In this document: one piece after another, positions 46,985 to 57,242 of the stretch
How the letters are laid out: every line of letters begins with the position of its first letter
Numbering within the stretch: the stretch's first letter is position 1
NCBI GenBank assembly: GCA_963838035.1
Contig: CAWIPM010000002.1
Location: forward strand, 248,001-312,000
DNA from: CAVVNN01 sp963838035
Lineage (GTDB): Bacteria; Actinomycetota; Thermoleophilia; Solirubrobacterales; 70-9
Length of the DNA stretch: 64,000 nt
Direction of reading: 5' to 3'
Notes under the pieces: generated by a model
What the model was told of the DNA's origin: nothing
The model's input: only the letters and a program-made list of their open reading frames with translations
Databases searched by the model: none
Position numbers and translations under genes: made by a program

Positions 46985-48365
46985 GCAGCGGCAGCAGAGC
47001 GTCGAGCTTGATCTCGGTCTCGGCCAGCTCGGCAGCAGGGTCGGAGCCGGCGACCACGCCGACTCCGGCATAGAGGTGGGCCTCGCGGTCGCGGAGCAGG
47101 GCGCTGCGCAGGGCGACGCAGAATTCGCCGTCCTCGGTCGCGTCCATCCAGCCGACCGGGCCCGCGTAGCGACCGCGGTCCATCCGCTCCAGCTCCTCGA
47201 TCGTGGAAGCCGCGTCGGGCCAGGGCTCTCCACCGACCGCAGGGGTCGGGTGCATGAGGCCGGCAAGCTCGATTGCCGAGTGAGGTTCGGCGAGCTGGGC
47301 GAGCACCGGCGTCGCCAGGTGCTGGATGTTGGCGACCTTGACGATGTCCGGCTCGGCCGCAGCCTCGACCCAGACCGAGTGCGGGCGCAGGGCGCGGACG
47401 ATCCGCTCGGCGACGATCCGCTGCTCGCGGAGGTCCTTGTCGCTGCGCAGCAACTGCTCGGCGAGGTGGTCGTCGACTGCGGGGTCGGAGCTGCGCCGGG
47501 TCGAGCCCGCCAGGGCCACCGTGGAGACGCTGGCCCCCGAGCGACGGACCAGCAGCTCGGGGCTGGCCCCGAGGAAGGCGGCCTCGGGTGTGCCACAGCA
47601 GAAGCAGAAGCAGGAGGGGAACTGCGTCCGCATCGCGCCGAAGAGGGCCGCCGGATCGTGAGCCGAAGCGCTGCTGACAAGCACCTCCCGGGCGAGCACC
47701 ACCTTGCTCATCTCCCCCTCTCCGATCCGCGCCGTCGCCGTCTTGACAGCTCGCTCGAACTCGCCCGGCGGCTCGGCGCTGCGGATCTCGGTCCGAGAGG
47801 TCGGGTGGGGGTCCAGCAACGGCATCGCGCTGTCCCTCAATGCCGATAGTCGCCGCAAAGGAACAGCGGCGCCGGCGCTGCCGGGCCCGATGCTCATGTT
47901 GACGGTGAGAAAGGCCCGGTCGCCGCTGCGGCAGATCGAGATTTCCGGCAGCGTCATCGCGGCCGGCGGCATCGAGGACCAGATGGAGGAACCGCCACCG
48001 TCGGGGTCGAAGGCGAACCCCCCCGCCCACACCGGCCCGGCCCCGGCGGGAAGGCCATCCGGAGCATCGATCACGGTCTCCCCCATCACCCGCGAGCACT
48101 CGGCGGCAACGTCGGCGAAGCGCTCCTCCCCACGCGAGGTCGTCTCATGGGCGGCGCCGAGCGCCGCCAGCGCGAACTCCCGGTCGGGCTGCTCCCAGCA
48201 GAACCACCGATCCGATGCCAGCCGCGAAGCGAATACGGCTGCGCAGGGGTCGGCCACGTCGACCTCGACCGTGACGGACGCCAGCGATCGCCGACCTCGC
48301 GACGCCGCCCGCTCGGCGACCTCGCGAACCCGGGTCAGAAGAGACTCAGTCGCCGCCTCGTGCAA
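46974..48365 (-). CDS. menF: Isochorismate synthase (MenF type)
   Basis: A 463-residue chorismate-utilising enzyme. The catalytic base region is GEMSKVVLAREVLV, then SPELLVRRSG, ALAGSTRRSSDPAVDDHLAEQL, VANIQHLATPV, MHPTPAVGGEP and AGPVGWMDATEDGEFCVALRSALL. Location beside menD supports menaquinone over siderophore synthesis. The start is a TTG at 48363-48365 overlapping the 3' end of ilvN by 20 bases, so it is probably transcribed with ilvBN. Confidence 0.93.
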   Translation of the reverse strand: MHEAATESLLTRVREVAERAASRGRRSLASVTVEVDVADPCAAVFASRLASDRWFCWEQPDREFALAALGAAHETTSRGEERFADVAAECSRVMGETVIDAPDGLPAGAGPVWAGGFAFDPDGGGSSIWSSMPPAAMTLPEISICRSGDRAFLTVNMSIGPGSAGAAVPLRRLSALRDSAMPLLDPHPTSRTEIRSAEPPGEFERAVKTATARIGEGEMSKVVLAREVLVSSASAHDPAALFGAMRTQFPSCFCFCCGTPEAAFLGASPELLVRRSGASVSTVALAGSTRRSSDPAVDDHLAEQLLRSDKDLREQRIVAERIVRALRPHSVWVEAAAEPDIVKVANIQHLATPVLAQLAEPHSAIELAGLMHPTPAVGGEPWPDAASTIEELERMDRGRYAGPVGWMDATEDGEFCVALRSALLRDREAHLYAGVGVVAGSDPAAELAETEIKLDALLPLLSE

Positions 48366-48890
48366 TCGCTATCTCGCCTGTGCGGACCATCTCGATCAGG
48401 CCGTGGGGGCGCACCATTCGCTCGAAGGCCTCGATCTTGTCGGCCGAGCCGGTTACCTCGATCGTCATCGTCCGGCGTGAGACGTCGACGATCTTGGCGC
48501 GGAAGATCTCGGCGAACTGGATGATCTCGCCGCGGTTCTCGACCGCCGAGGAGACTTTGAACATCGCCATCTCTCGTGCGACCGTCTCCTCCGGCTCCAT
48601 GTCGCGAATCTTCAGCACGTTGACCAGCTTGTGCAGCTGCTTGGTCACCTGGTCGATCGGGTGGACGGCGCCATCCAGGGTCAGCGTGATCCGCGAGATG
48701 CTCGGGTCGTCGGTGGGCCCGACCGCGAGGGTGTCGATGTTGAACCCGCGTCGCGAGAAGAGCCCGGCGATCCGCGCCAGTACCCCCGGCTTGTTCTCGA
48801 CCAGGATCGAGAGGATGTGCTTGCGGCCGGTCAGCTGCCCGGGCACGTGGAGATCCTCGAGTTTGACCAGCTGGGGGGTGCCCGCCTCCA

Positions 48891-48891
<1 letters not shown>
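48346..48891 (-). CDS. ilvN: Acetolactate synthase small (regulatory) subunit
   Basis: A 181-residue regulatory subunit with an ACT domain (HILSILVENKPGVLARIAGLF, then SRRGFNIDTLAVGPTDD) and a C-terminal domain (RTMTIEVTGSADKIEAFERM). It gives valine feedback to IlvB. The ATG at 48889-48891 overlaps the ilvB stop (TGATG). Confidence 0.96.
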
Positions 48892-50587
<1,696 letters not shown>

Positions 50588-50588
<1 letters not shown>

Positions 50589-50656
50589 CACACCGCCTCA
50601 CGCTTTGCTCGCCGCGCGAAGAACCAGATCTGGACGCTTGCTCGCTCCGCGCTCAT
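50588..50656 (-). CDS. Short coupled upstream ORF before ilvB
   Basis: A 22-codon frame from the ATG at 50654-50656 ends in a TGA overlapping the ilvB ATG (TGATG). TACCAT (50667-50672) lies 10 bases before it, so the transcript would start with this ORF. It reads MSAERASVQIWFF then Arg/Ala-rich, with only two Val and one Ile, so it is a weak attenuator candidate. It contains the palindrome CCAGATCTGG between two similar GCGCGG..AGCGT repeats. It may simply deliver ribosomes to ilvB. Confidence 0.4.
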
Positions 50657-50681
50657 CGGACTCGCGATGGTACCAGCGGCC

Positions 50682-51866
50682 CTATGCCTGGCCAGCAGGG
50701 GATTTCAGGTCCGCAGCGGGGTTCCAGCGGGTATGGGGGTCGATCGAGCTCTCGATCACGTGCTCCTTGTGACGCTCGATCGCGTGGATCATCGACTCGA
50801 CCAGCTCCTCGCCGAGCAGGGTCGGCTCGAGGCCGAGATCGAGAAGCTTGGTGTGGGCGGCGTTGTAGTAATGGCGCTCCAGCTCGACCCGTGGGTTCTC
50901 GCAGTGCTGTATCTCCACGGTGTAGCCGAGGTGCTCGCCGGCCTGCTTGACCAGCTCGGCCAGCTCACCGACCGAGAACTGCTCGGTGAACTGGTTGAAG
51001 ACGCGGAACTCGCCGCGCTCGGCGGGATTCTCAACCGCCAGCTCGACGCAGCGCAGGGTGTCGCGGATATTGAGAAAGCCCCGAGTCTGCCCGCCGCTTC
51101 CATAGACGGTGAGCGGGTGGCCGATTACCGCCTGCACGCAGAAACGGTTGAGCACGGTGCCGAAGATCTCGTCGTAGTCGAAGCGCGTGATCAGCCGCTC
51201 GTCGAGCGCGGTCTCCTCGGTCTCGATGCCATAGACGACGCCCTGGTTGAGGTCGGTCGCGCGCAGGCCCCAGATGCGACAGGCGAAGTGGAGGTTGGTC
51301 GAGTCGTGCACCTTGGAGCAGTGGTAGAGCGAGCCCGGCAGCTTCGGGAAGGGGAGGGTGTCCGTGCGGCCCTTGTGCTCGATCTCGATGAACCCCTCCT
51401 CGATGTCGATGTTGGGGGTGCCGTACTCTCCCATCGTCCCCAGCTTGACCAGGTGGCAGTCGGGGACGTGGTCGCGCAACGAGAAGAGCAGGTTGAGCGT
51501 GCCGATCACGTTGGTGTGCTGGGTCTCGACCGCCCGCTCGCGCGACATCATCGAGTACGGCGCGGAGGGCTGCTCGCCGTAGTGGACGACCGCCTCGGGG
51601 CGGGTCTCGGCGACGACCTCGTCGAGGAAGTCCCCGTCCTCCACGGCGCCGACGTAGCGGCGGATCTGCTTTTCCGAGACCTCGCGCCAGGCCTCGACCC
51701 GCTCGTCGAGGTCGCTGATCGGCGTCAGCGAGGCGGTTCCGTGTTCGGCGTGCCAGCGGCGGCGGGAGAAGTTGTCGACGAGCGCGACGTCGTGGCCGCG
51801 TGCCGAGAACCTCAGAGCCGTCGGCCAGCCCAGGTAGCCGTCGCCACCAAGGATGAGAATTCGCAT
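50682..51866 (-). CDS. UDP-sulfoquinovose synthase (SQD1/SqdB-like)
   Basis: A 394-residue short-chain dehydrogenase/epimerase. The NAD motif is LILGGDGYLGWP (residues 4-15). Sequence blocks closely match plant SQD1: VVHYGEQPSAPYSM, THNVIGTLN-type text, HLVKLGTMGEYGTPNIDIEE, YHCSKVHDS (catalytic YxxxK), RATDLNQGVVYGIETEET, GHPLTVYGSGGQTRGFL and FRVFNQFTEQFSV. This enzyme makes UDP-sulfoquinovose from UDP-glucose and sulfite, for sulfolipid or sulfo-glycans. TACCCT lies nine bases before the ATG. It diverges from glycosyltransferase genes. Confidence 0.88.
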   Translation of the reverse strand: MRILILGGDGYLGWPTALRFSARGHDVALVDNFSRRRWHAEHGTASLTPISDLDERVEAWREVSEKQIRRYVGAVEDGDFLDEVVAETRPEAVVHYGEQPSAPYSMMSRERAVETQHTNVIGTLNLLFSLRDHVPDCHLVKLGTMGEYGTPNIDIEEGFIEIEHKGRTDTLPFPKLPGSLYHCSKVHDSTNLHFACRIWGLRATDLNQGVVYGIETEETALDERLITRFDYDEIFGTVLNRFCVQAVIGHPLTVYGSGGQTRGFLNIRDTLRCVELAVENPAERGEFRVFNQFTEQFSVGELAELVKQAGEHLGYTVEIQHCENPRVELERHYYNAAHTKLLDLGLEPTLLGEELVESMIHAIERHKEHVIESSIDPHTRWNPAADLKSPAGQA

Positions 51867-51910
51867 AGGCGCGGCAGGGTAACGGACGGGGGCGGCATAG
51901 CATCCCGCCG

Positions 51911-53248
51911 ATGGGTGAGCTGGCCGCGCGCAACGGGGGTCGGGTGGGCCTCGCCGCCCTGGTGGCGATCCTGCTGCTCGGGCTGGGGCTGCGGGTCGAC
52001 TACGCCTGGGAAGGGCGCGCACCGGTCTTCGACGCGGTCGCATACGGCCGTATCGCCGAAAACCTCGACGAGGGCAACGGCTTCACCGCAGGAAGCCAAG
52101 CCACTCAACCGTCGAGCAACTACTCACCGGGCCTGCCGCTACTGGCGGCGGGAATCTACGGGGCGACGGGAGGCCCACACGAACGTCTCGCACGCCTCGT
52201 TCTCGCCCTGATCGGCTCGATCTCGATCCTCTTCTCCTACCTGATCGGCCGCCGCCTCGCTCGCTCGATGCATTGTCCACCCCATGGTGTGGAAAATGCG
52301 TCGAGCGTCGCCGCCGGCCTGATCGGCGCCGCCGCGGTGGCGATCTACCCGGCGCTGCTCGAGTACCAGGGCATGCTGATGGGCGAGCCGCTGGCCGCGA
52401 CCCTGCTCTCCGGGGCGGTCCTGGCCATGCTCTGGGCGTCCGATGTCGATCGAGCCCGCCTCGACCGCGCCAGGTGGCTCGTTCCCGGAGCCCTGCTCGG
52501 GGGATTGGCCCTCGTACGCCCGGAGTACCTGGGCGTCGCCCTCCTGCTCGGGTTCGTCGTACTCGTGCAGGGGCTCTGGGACGGGTGGCGCAGATCGCTG
52601 GGAAATGCGCTCCTGCTGCTTGCCGGCGTCGCGCTCGTCGTCGCGCCATGGACGGTTCGCAACGCGGTTGCGCTGGATCGGTTCGTGCCGATCTCGACGG
52701 GAGGCGGGCAGGTTCTGTTCTCCGGGACGTACTTGCCATCGAACGGCGACCCGCAGAGGGTGGGTGAGGAGGTCCTGAAGCGCCATCCAGAACTTATTCG
52801 GGAACTGCCGCGGGAACCACGGCTGGAGCAAATTCTCGCGGCGCTGGCTGCCCGGCGCTACCCAAGGCTGGAAACCGACAGGGCCCTCTCACGCATGGGA
52901 CGGGAACAGCTCTGGGACGACATCACGGAAGAGCCGGTCGAATATGCCGGATTCGTCGCCGGCAAGGTCGGGCGGATCTGGTCCCACGGGCCCCGGGACG
53001 TGATGCGCAGGCCGCCCTGGGAGGCGCTGCACTGGGCGCTTGTGGCCTTCGCCCTGATCGGCATCGTCGTGCTGGGGAGACGGCGTCGCTGGGAGGCGCT
53101 GACGCTGGCGACGATCTTCATTGCGATCACCGCGATCAGCGCCCTTCTGGTCGCCTCCCCGCGTCGCGTGCTCGTGATGCTCCCGCTCGTCGCCGCTCTC
53201 GCCGGGGTCGGGATCGTGGCCTGCAGGGATAGCCTGAGCCGGCCTTGA
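51911..53248 (+). CDS. Membrane glycosyltransferase, GT39/ArnT-like (GT-C fold)
   Basis: A 445-residue protein with an N-terminal helix, then the acidic periplasmic loop VFDAVAYGRIAENLDEG that carries the catalytic Asp in GT-C enzymes, and 9-11 hydrophobic segments. It would transfer a sugar from a polyprenyl-phosphate donor at the outer membrane face; acceptor unknown. Residues around 118-134 (RSMHCPPHGVENASS) are encoded by a 46-base palindrome and are absent from the paralogue that follows. TAGCAT lies seven bases before the ATG. Confidence 0.8.
   Translation: MGELAARNGGRVGLAALVAILLLGLGLRVDYAWEGRAPVFDAVAYGRIAENLDEGNGFTAGSQATQPSSNYSPGLPLLAAGIYGATGGPHERLARLVLALIGSISILFSYLIGRRLARSMHCPPHGVENASSVAAGLIGAAAVAIYPALLEYQGMLMGEPLAATLLSGAVLAMLWASDVDRARLDRARWLVPGALLGGLALVRPEYLGVALLLGFVVLVQGLWDGWRRSLGNALLLLAGVALVVAPWTVRNAVALDRFVPISTGGGQVLFSGTYLPSNGDPQRVGEEVLKRHPELIRELPREPRLEQILAALAARRYPRLETDRALSRMGREQLWDDITEEPVEYAGFVAGKVGRIWSHGPRDVMRRPPWEALHWALVAFALIGIVVLGRRRRWEALTLATIFIAITAISALLVASPRRVLVMLPLVAALAGVGIVACRDSLSRP
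52262..52307. repeat. 46-base near-perfect palindrome inside the glycosyltransferase gene
   Basis: The sequence reads as its own reverse complement except at three of 23 pairs: arms CGCTCGA/TCGAGCG, GCATT/AATGC, TCCAC/GTGGA, and centre CCATGG. It is in frame. Compared with the paralogue at 53245 it accounts for about 14 extra residues between GRRLA and AGLIGAAAVAIY, so it looks inserted. Confidence 0.8.
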
Positions 53249-54597
53249 CCGCCGCAGTCGACCGGATCCGCTCCCTCCCCGCCAGCCACGGGAAGAAGAC
53301 GCTCATCTTGCTCGCCCTGATCCTCGCGCTGGGGCTCGGGCTGCGCGCCTACGCCGTGGTCGAGCCTGTCTCCAACCCCGCCGACGACTCGCACGCCTAC
53401 TACGCGCTCTCCAAGGCGCTGTATGAGGAAGGCAGCTTCGGGGGGCCCACCTTCCGCGACTCCAGCGACTGGTCGCCGGGCGCGCCGCTGCTCTACGCGG
53501 CAAGCTTCTACGCGACCGGCGGGGCTCGCGAAGGGACGGCGCGGATCGTCGAGGCGCTGCTCGGCGTCGCTGCGATCGTCGTCGTCTTCCTCCTCGGTAG
53601 GAGGATCGCCTGCAGGCCCGCCGGACTGGCCGCCGCCTTCGGGGTTGCCGTCTACCCGCCGTTCATCCACTCGACCGGAGAGTTGATGAGCGAGCCGGTG
53701 GCGGTCTTCACCCTCCCGGCAGCGGTGCTCGCCTTCCTCTGGGCAAGCGAAAGAGAGCGCCTGCGCTCCTGGCTCCTACCCGGGCTCCTATTCGGACTGA
53801 CGGCGCTGGTCCGGCCGGAGTATCTGGTGGTCGCCGGCGCCTTCGCGGTGCTGGCGGCGATCCGGGTCGGCAGGGAGCGCGGCTGGCGGCCGGGCCTCAC
53901 CGGCACCGCGCTGCTGGTCGCGGCGATGCTGGTCCCGATCGTTCCCTGGACCGTGCGCAACACCGTCGTCCTGCACCGGGTCGTGCCGATCTCGACCGGC
54001 GGCGGCAAGGCGCTCTACGTCGGCACCTTCCTCCCCGCCGACGGCGAATACCAGCGGGTCAAGGCGCGGCTGGCTAAGCGCTACCTGCACGTCAACCTCG
54101 CTCCCGACTCCGAAGCGCTGAACGAAGTCGAACCGAGGCAGCTCTTTGACCGCGTCGCCGCCCGCTACCCGACGCTCCCGCGCGACTCGGCGCTGGGCAG
54201 GATCGGCAAGCAGAACTTCTCCCGATACTTCGGCGAAGACCCGCTCGGCTACCTGGCGATGACCGCCCGCAAGGTCGGGCGGATGTGGAGCAGCGGCGTC
54301 GGCGAAGCGATGAGCAGCGGCATTGGGCGCGCAGTCCAACTGCTGCTCGTCGCCGTTGCACTGGCCGGACTGGGAGTGCTCGCCTGGCGCCGCTGGTGGT
54401 GGGAGCTGGCCGCGATGGCGACTCCGATCGTGCTGGTGACCGCCATCGGCGCCGTCACCCTGGCGGCCCCGCGCCGCAACGAGGTGCTGATGACACTGGT
54501 CTTTCCGCTTGCCGCCGCGGCCCTCGCGAGAGGGGCCGCGGCCCTATTGTCCAGGCGCAGATGGCGCTCTATGCGGGAATCTTCCCCTCAGAACTGA
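53245..54597 (+). CDS. Membrane glycosyltransferase, GT39/ArnT-like (paralogue)
   Basis: A 450-residue GT-C protein clearly related to its neighbour. Shared blocks are LGLGLRAYAVVEP, NPADDSHAYYALSKALYEEGSF (acidic loop), SPGAPLLYAASFYATGG, MSEPVAVF, ALVRPEYLVV, VPWTVRNTVVLHRVVPISTGGG. The start is TTG overlapping the previous stop (TTGA). A recent tandem duplication is likely. Confidence 0.8.
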   Translation: MTAAVDRIRSLPASHGKKTLILLALILALGLGLRAYAVVEPVSNPADDSHAYYALSKALYEEGSFGGPTFRDSSDWSPGAPLLYAASFYATGGAREGTARIVEALLGVAAIVVVFLLGRRIACRPAGLAAAFGVAVYPPFIHSTGELMSEPVAVFTLPAAVLAFLWASERERLRSWLLPGLLFGLTALVRPEYLVVAGAFAVLAAIRVGRERGWRPGLTGTALLVAAMLVPIVPWTVRNTVVLHRVVPISTGGGKALYVGTFLPADGEYQRVKARLAKRYLHVNLAPDSEALNEVEPRQLFDRVAARYPTLPRDSALGRIGKQNFSRYFGEDPLGYLAMTARKVGRMWSSGVGEAMSSGIGRAVQLLLVAVALAGLGVLAWRRWWWELAAMATPIVLVTAIGAVTLAAPRRNEVLMTLVFPLAAAALARGAAALLSRRRWRSMRESSPQN

Positions 54598-55628
54598 CGG
54601 CGCTGCGCAGCGCCGGGCTGATCGCCGCGGTCGCGATCGTCGCCTACGCGTTGATCCGGCGCCACTCGCTTCGCAACGTCGACGTGGTGATCCTGCTCGC
54701 GGCGGGGCTGGGCCTGGCGATCGTCTCCGGGACCGAAGCCACCGACAGGCTCCTCGCCGCCTTCTCCTTCGAAAAGGGCAACGGCGGCCGCATCCTCGGC
54801 CTCGCCGTCTTCGCGATCTTCATCCTCTTCGGGCTGATCCTCCGGGCCCTGTCGCAGTCGGCGCGTAACTCGCGCCAGGTCTCCGCGGTGCTGGAGGGCC
54901 TGGCCTGGGAGGAGTTCCGCCAGGCCAAGCTTCCGGAGCGCTTCCGCGGCAAGATCGCGATCCTTGTCCCCGCATACAACGAGGCGGAGAACATCGGCCA
55001 CGTGCTCGACCGGATGCCGGCCGAGGTCTGCGGCGTCGAGACAGCGGTATTGGTGGTCGACGACGGCTCTCGCGACGGCACGGGCGACGTGGCCGCCGCG
55101 CACGGCGCGATCGTCGCCCGTCACGTGATCAATCGCGGCGGCGGCGCGGCGCTGCGCACCGGGTACAGGCTGATGGTCGACTCGGGGGCGGAGATCGTCG
55201 TCACGCTCGACGCCGACGGCCAACATCTTCCTTCGGAGATGGAGCGCCTGGTCATGCCCGTGCTCGACGGTGAGGTCGACGTCGCCCACGGCTCCCGCGT
55301 CCTCGGCCAGGCTGACCGCAACCACTTCGCCCGGGAGCTCGGAATCGTCTTCTTCAATCGTCTCGTCTCCCTCATCACCCGCACCCACGTCACCGACTGC
55401 TCCAACGGCTATCGCGCCGTCCGCACCACCGTCCTTCCCCAGCTGGTCCTGCGCCAGGAGCAGTTCCACACCTCCGAGTTCATGATCGAGGCGATCAAGC
55501 GGGGGATCCCCGCCAAGGAGATCCCGATCACGGTCGAACAGCGCCTCCACGGCCACTCGAAGAAGCCCGCCGTCGTCCGCTACGGCCTCGGCTTCGCCAA
55601 CGCGATAGTGCGCACCTGGCTTCGGTAG
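54561..55628 (+). CDS. DUF2304-like membrane domain fused to GT2 glycosyltransferase
   Basis: A 355-residue protein. Residues 1-105 hold three hydrophobic segments in the style of DUF2304. Residues from about 125 are a GT-A domain: AILVPAYNEAENIGHVLDRM, VVDDGSRDGTGDV, the metal motif VTLDADGQH and CSNGYRAVRTTVLP, like polyprenyl-phosphate sugar synthases. It may load a lipid carrier for the two GT-C enzymes upstream. TATTGT lies 10 bases before the ATG, inside the previous gene. Confidence 0.82.
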   Translation: MALYAGIFPSELTALRSAGLIAAVAIVAYALIRRHSLRNVDVVILLAAGLGLAIVSGTEATDRLLAAFSFEKGNGGRILGLAVFAIFILFGLILRALSQSARNSRQVSAVLEGLAWEEFRQAKLPERFRGKIAILVPAYNEAENIGHVLDRMPAEVCGVETAVLVVDDGSRDGTGDVAAAHGAIVARHVINRGGGAALRTGYRLMVDSGAEIVVTLDADGQHLPSEMERLVMPVLDGEVDVAHGSRVLGQADRNHFARELGIVFFNRLVSLITRTHVTDCSNGYRAVRTTVLPQLVLRQEQFHTSEFMIEAIKRGIPAKEIPITVEQRLHGHSKKPAVVRYGLGFANAIVRTWLR

Positions 55629-55913
55629 CTACCCGATTCCCGGGTGCCGGACTTCAGCGGGATCGGGCAGGTAGAGGTCGGTTCCGCAGCGAGGGCAGAC
55701 CTGGACGTAGAGCTTGACCGCCTTGTGGCAGGTGGGGCACTGGCGTTCGGGTTCGCTCTTCTCGGAGCGGTAGAGGACGACCGCGATCAGGCCGAGGATC
55801 GGGACAACCGCACCGATCAACAGCCAGACCCAGAAGGAGCTCCCCTTGCCCTTGCCGATGATCCCGGTGGCCAGGCCGAAGAAGAAGGCGATGACCGGAT
55901 ACTCGTAGCCCAT
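55629..55913 (-). CDS. Small membrane protein with C-terminal zinc ribbon
   Basis: A 94-residue protein: two hydrophobic segments (about 5-20 and 27-47), then CPTCHKAVKLYVQVCPRCG, a four-cysteine zinc ribbon. Function unknown. It starts four bases after the ndh stop and is probably co-expressed with it. Confidence 0.8.
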   Translation of the reverse strand: MGYEYPVIAFFFGLATGIIGKGKGSSFWVWLLIGAVVPILGLIAVVLYRSEKSEPERQCPTCHKAVKLYVQVCPRCGTDLYLPDPAEVRHPGIG

Positions 55914-55917
55914 CGCC

Positions 55918-57189
55918 CTATTTCAGCGCTTTTGGGTGACCGATCGAGCCGACCTCGGAGATGTCGCGGCGGAAGGGCAGGCTCGCGGTCCAGTCGAGCA
56001 CCGCACGGGCCTTGCGAGCGACGCCCGGGATCTGGCTCATGTGGTAGGTGCGGGCGAGCCACCAGGCGGGGAATCCGCGAAACGTGCGCTCGCCGATCTT
56101 GCCGACGGCCTTGTAGCGGCCCAGGTTGACGAAGGCGGCGCTGCTGCGGTACTCGAACGGTCGCATCGAGCCGATTCCCAGCTCTGCCGCGATGTTCTGC
56201 GCGGCTACCGGCCCCTGCCGCACCGCGTGCTGTGCGGTCGGCGGGCAGGTGCCGCCGCGCGGGTCGGGCGCCGCGGCGCAGTCGCCGATCGCCCACACCG
56301 CGCCAGAGCCGCGAACCCGCAGGTGCTCGTCGACCGGGACTCGACCCCTCTCGTCAAGAGGAAGGTTGAGATCGCGCAGGCTGGGGTGTGGCGCGACCCC
56401 TGCGGTCCAGACGACCGTGCGCGTCGGGAGCGTCTCGCCGCTGGAGAGCCGGGCGCTGTCGGCGCTCACCTCGTCGAGCGTCGTCTCGAGCCGAATCTCG
56501 ATTCCCCGACTCCGCAGCTCGCGCAGCGCGTAGTCGGCAAGCTGCGAGTCGATCTCCGGCAGCACCCGGCCGGTCGCCTCGACGAGGACCCAGCGCATCC
56601 CGTGCAGGCGGGCCCGGGGGTAGCTCTCCATCGCGTCGGCGGCGAAATCCTGTAGCTCGGCGAGCGCCTCGAGACCGGCGTATCCACCACCGACGAAGAC
56701 GTAGGTGAGGAGCTGGTCCCGCCGGGCCGGGTCATCGGTCGCGTTGGCTTCCTCCAGCGTCTCGATCACGTGGTTGCGGAGCCAGATTGCGTCGGCGAGG
56801 CTCTTGAAGCCGACCGCGTGCTCGGCGAGCCCGGGCACCGGCAGCACCCGCGAGACCGATCCGACCGAGAGCAGAAGGTGGTCGTAGGGAAGCCGCTCGA
56901 CCTCCCCGTACTTGGAGCGCAGCTCAACCGTGCGCGCCTCCGGGTCGTGGCCGACCACGGACCCCAGCCGCAGGTAGGTTCGCCCGAGGATTTCCCGCAA
57001 CGGCGTCACCACGTGCCGCGGCTCCAGCGTCCCCGCCGCCGCCTCTGGAAGAAACGGCGTGTAGAGCATGAAGTTGGTCTCGTTGACGAGCACCAGCCGA
57101 GCCGACTGGCGCGGCAGCAGCCGCTCCAGCTCCCGCGCCGCCGCCGCGCCCCCGAACCCCCCTCCGGCGATCACGACGTTCCAGGCCAT
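55918..57189 (-). CDS. ndh: Type II NADH dehydrogenase
   Basis: A 423-residue FAD/NADH oxidoreductase. Dinucleotide motifs are VVIAGGGFGGAAAAREL and YVFVGGGYAGLEALAEL; the FAD block is GSGAVWAIGDCAA, and AQHAVRQGPVAAQNI follows. The C-terminal amphipathic part sits on the membrane. It would reduce menaquinone made by the men cluster in this window. TAGGTT (57196-57201) lies six bases before the ATG and a redox-type palindrome overlaps the promoter. Confidence 0.92.
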   Translation of the reverse strand: MAWNVVIAGGGFGGAAAARELERLLPRQSARLVLVNETNFMLYTPFLPEAAAGTLEPRHVVTPLREILGRTYLRLGSVVGHDPEARTVELRSKYGEVERLPYDHLLLSVGSVSRVLPVPGLAEHAVGFKSLADAIWLRNHVIETLEEANATDDPARRDQLLTYVFVGGGYAGLEALAELQDFAADAMESYPRARLHGMRWVLVEATGRVLPEIDSQLADYALRELRSRGIEIRLETTLDEVSADSARLSSGETLPTRTVVWTAGVAPHPSLRDLNLPLDERGRVPVDEHLRVRGSGAVWAIGDCAAAPDPRGGTCPPTAQHAVRQGPVAAQNIAAELGIGSMRPFEYRSSAAFVNLGRYKAVGKIGERTFRGFPAWWLARTYHMSQIPGVARKARAVLDWTASLPFRRDISEVGSIGHPKALK

Positions 57190-57206
57190 GAGTGCAACCT
57201 AGCACC

Positions 57207-57225
57207 TTGTAACACGATGTCACAA
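57207..57225 (-). promoter_or_regulatory. Rex-like operator upstream of ndh
   Basis: TTGTGACATCGTGTTACAA (minus strand) is a palindrome of form TTGTnACAnnnTGTnACAA, five bases upstream of the ndh -10. It resembles sites of Rex, the NADH-sensing repressor known to control ndh in other Gram-positives. The placement between -35 and -10 fits repression. Confidence 0.6.
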
Positions 57226-57242
57226 AGTGATGGACCGCACGT

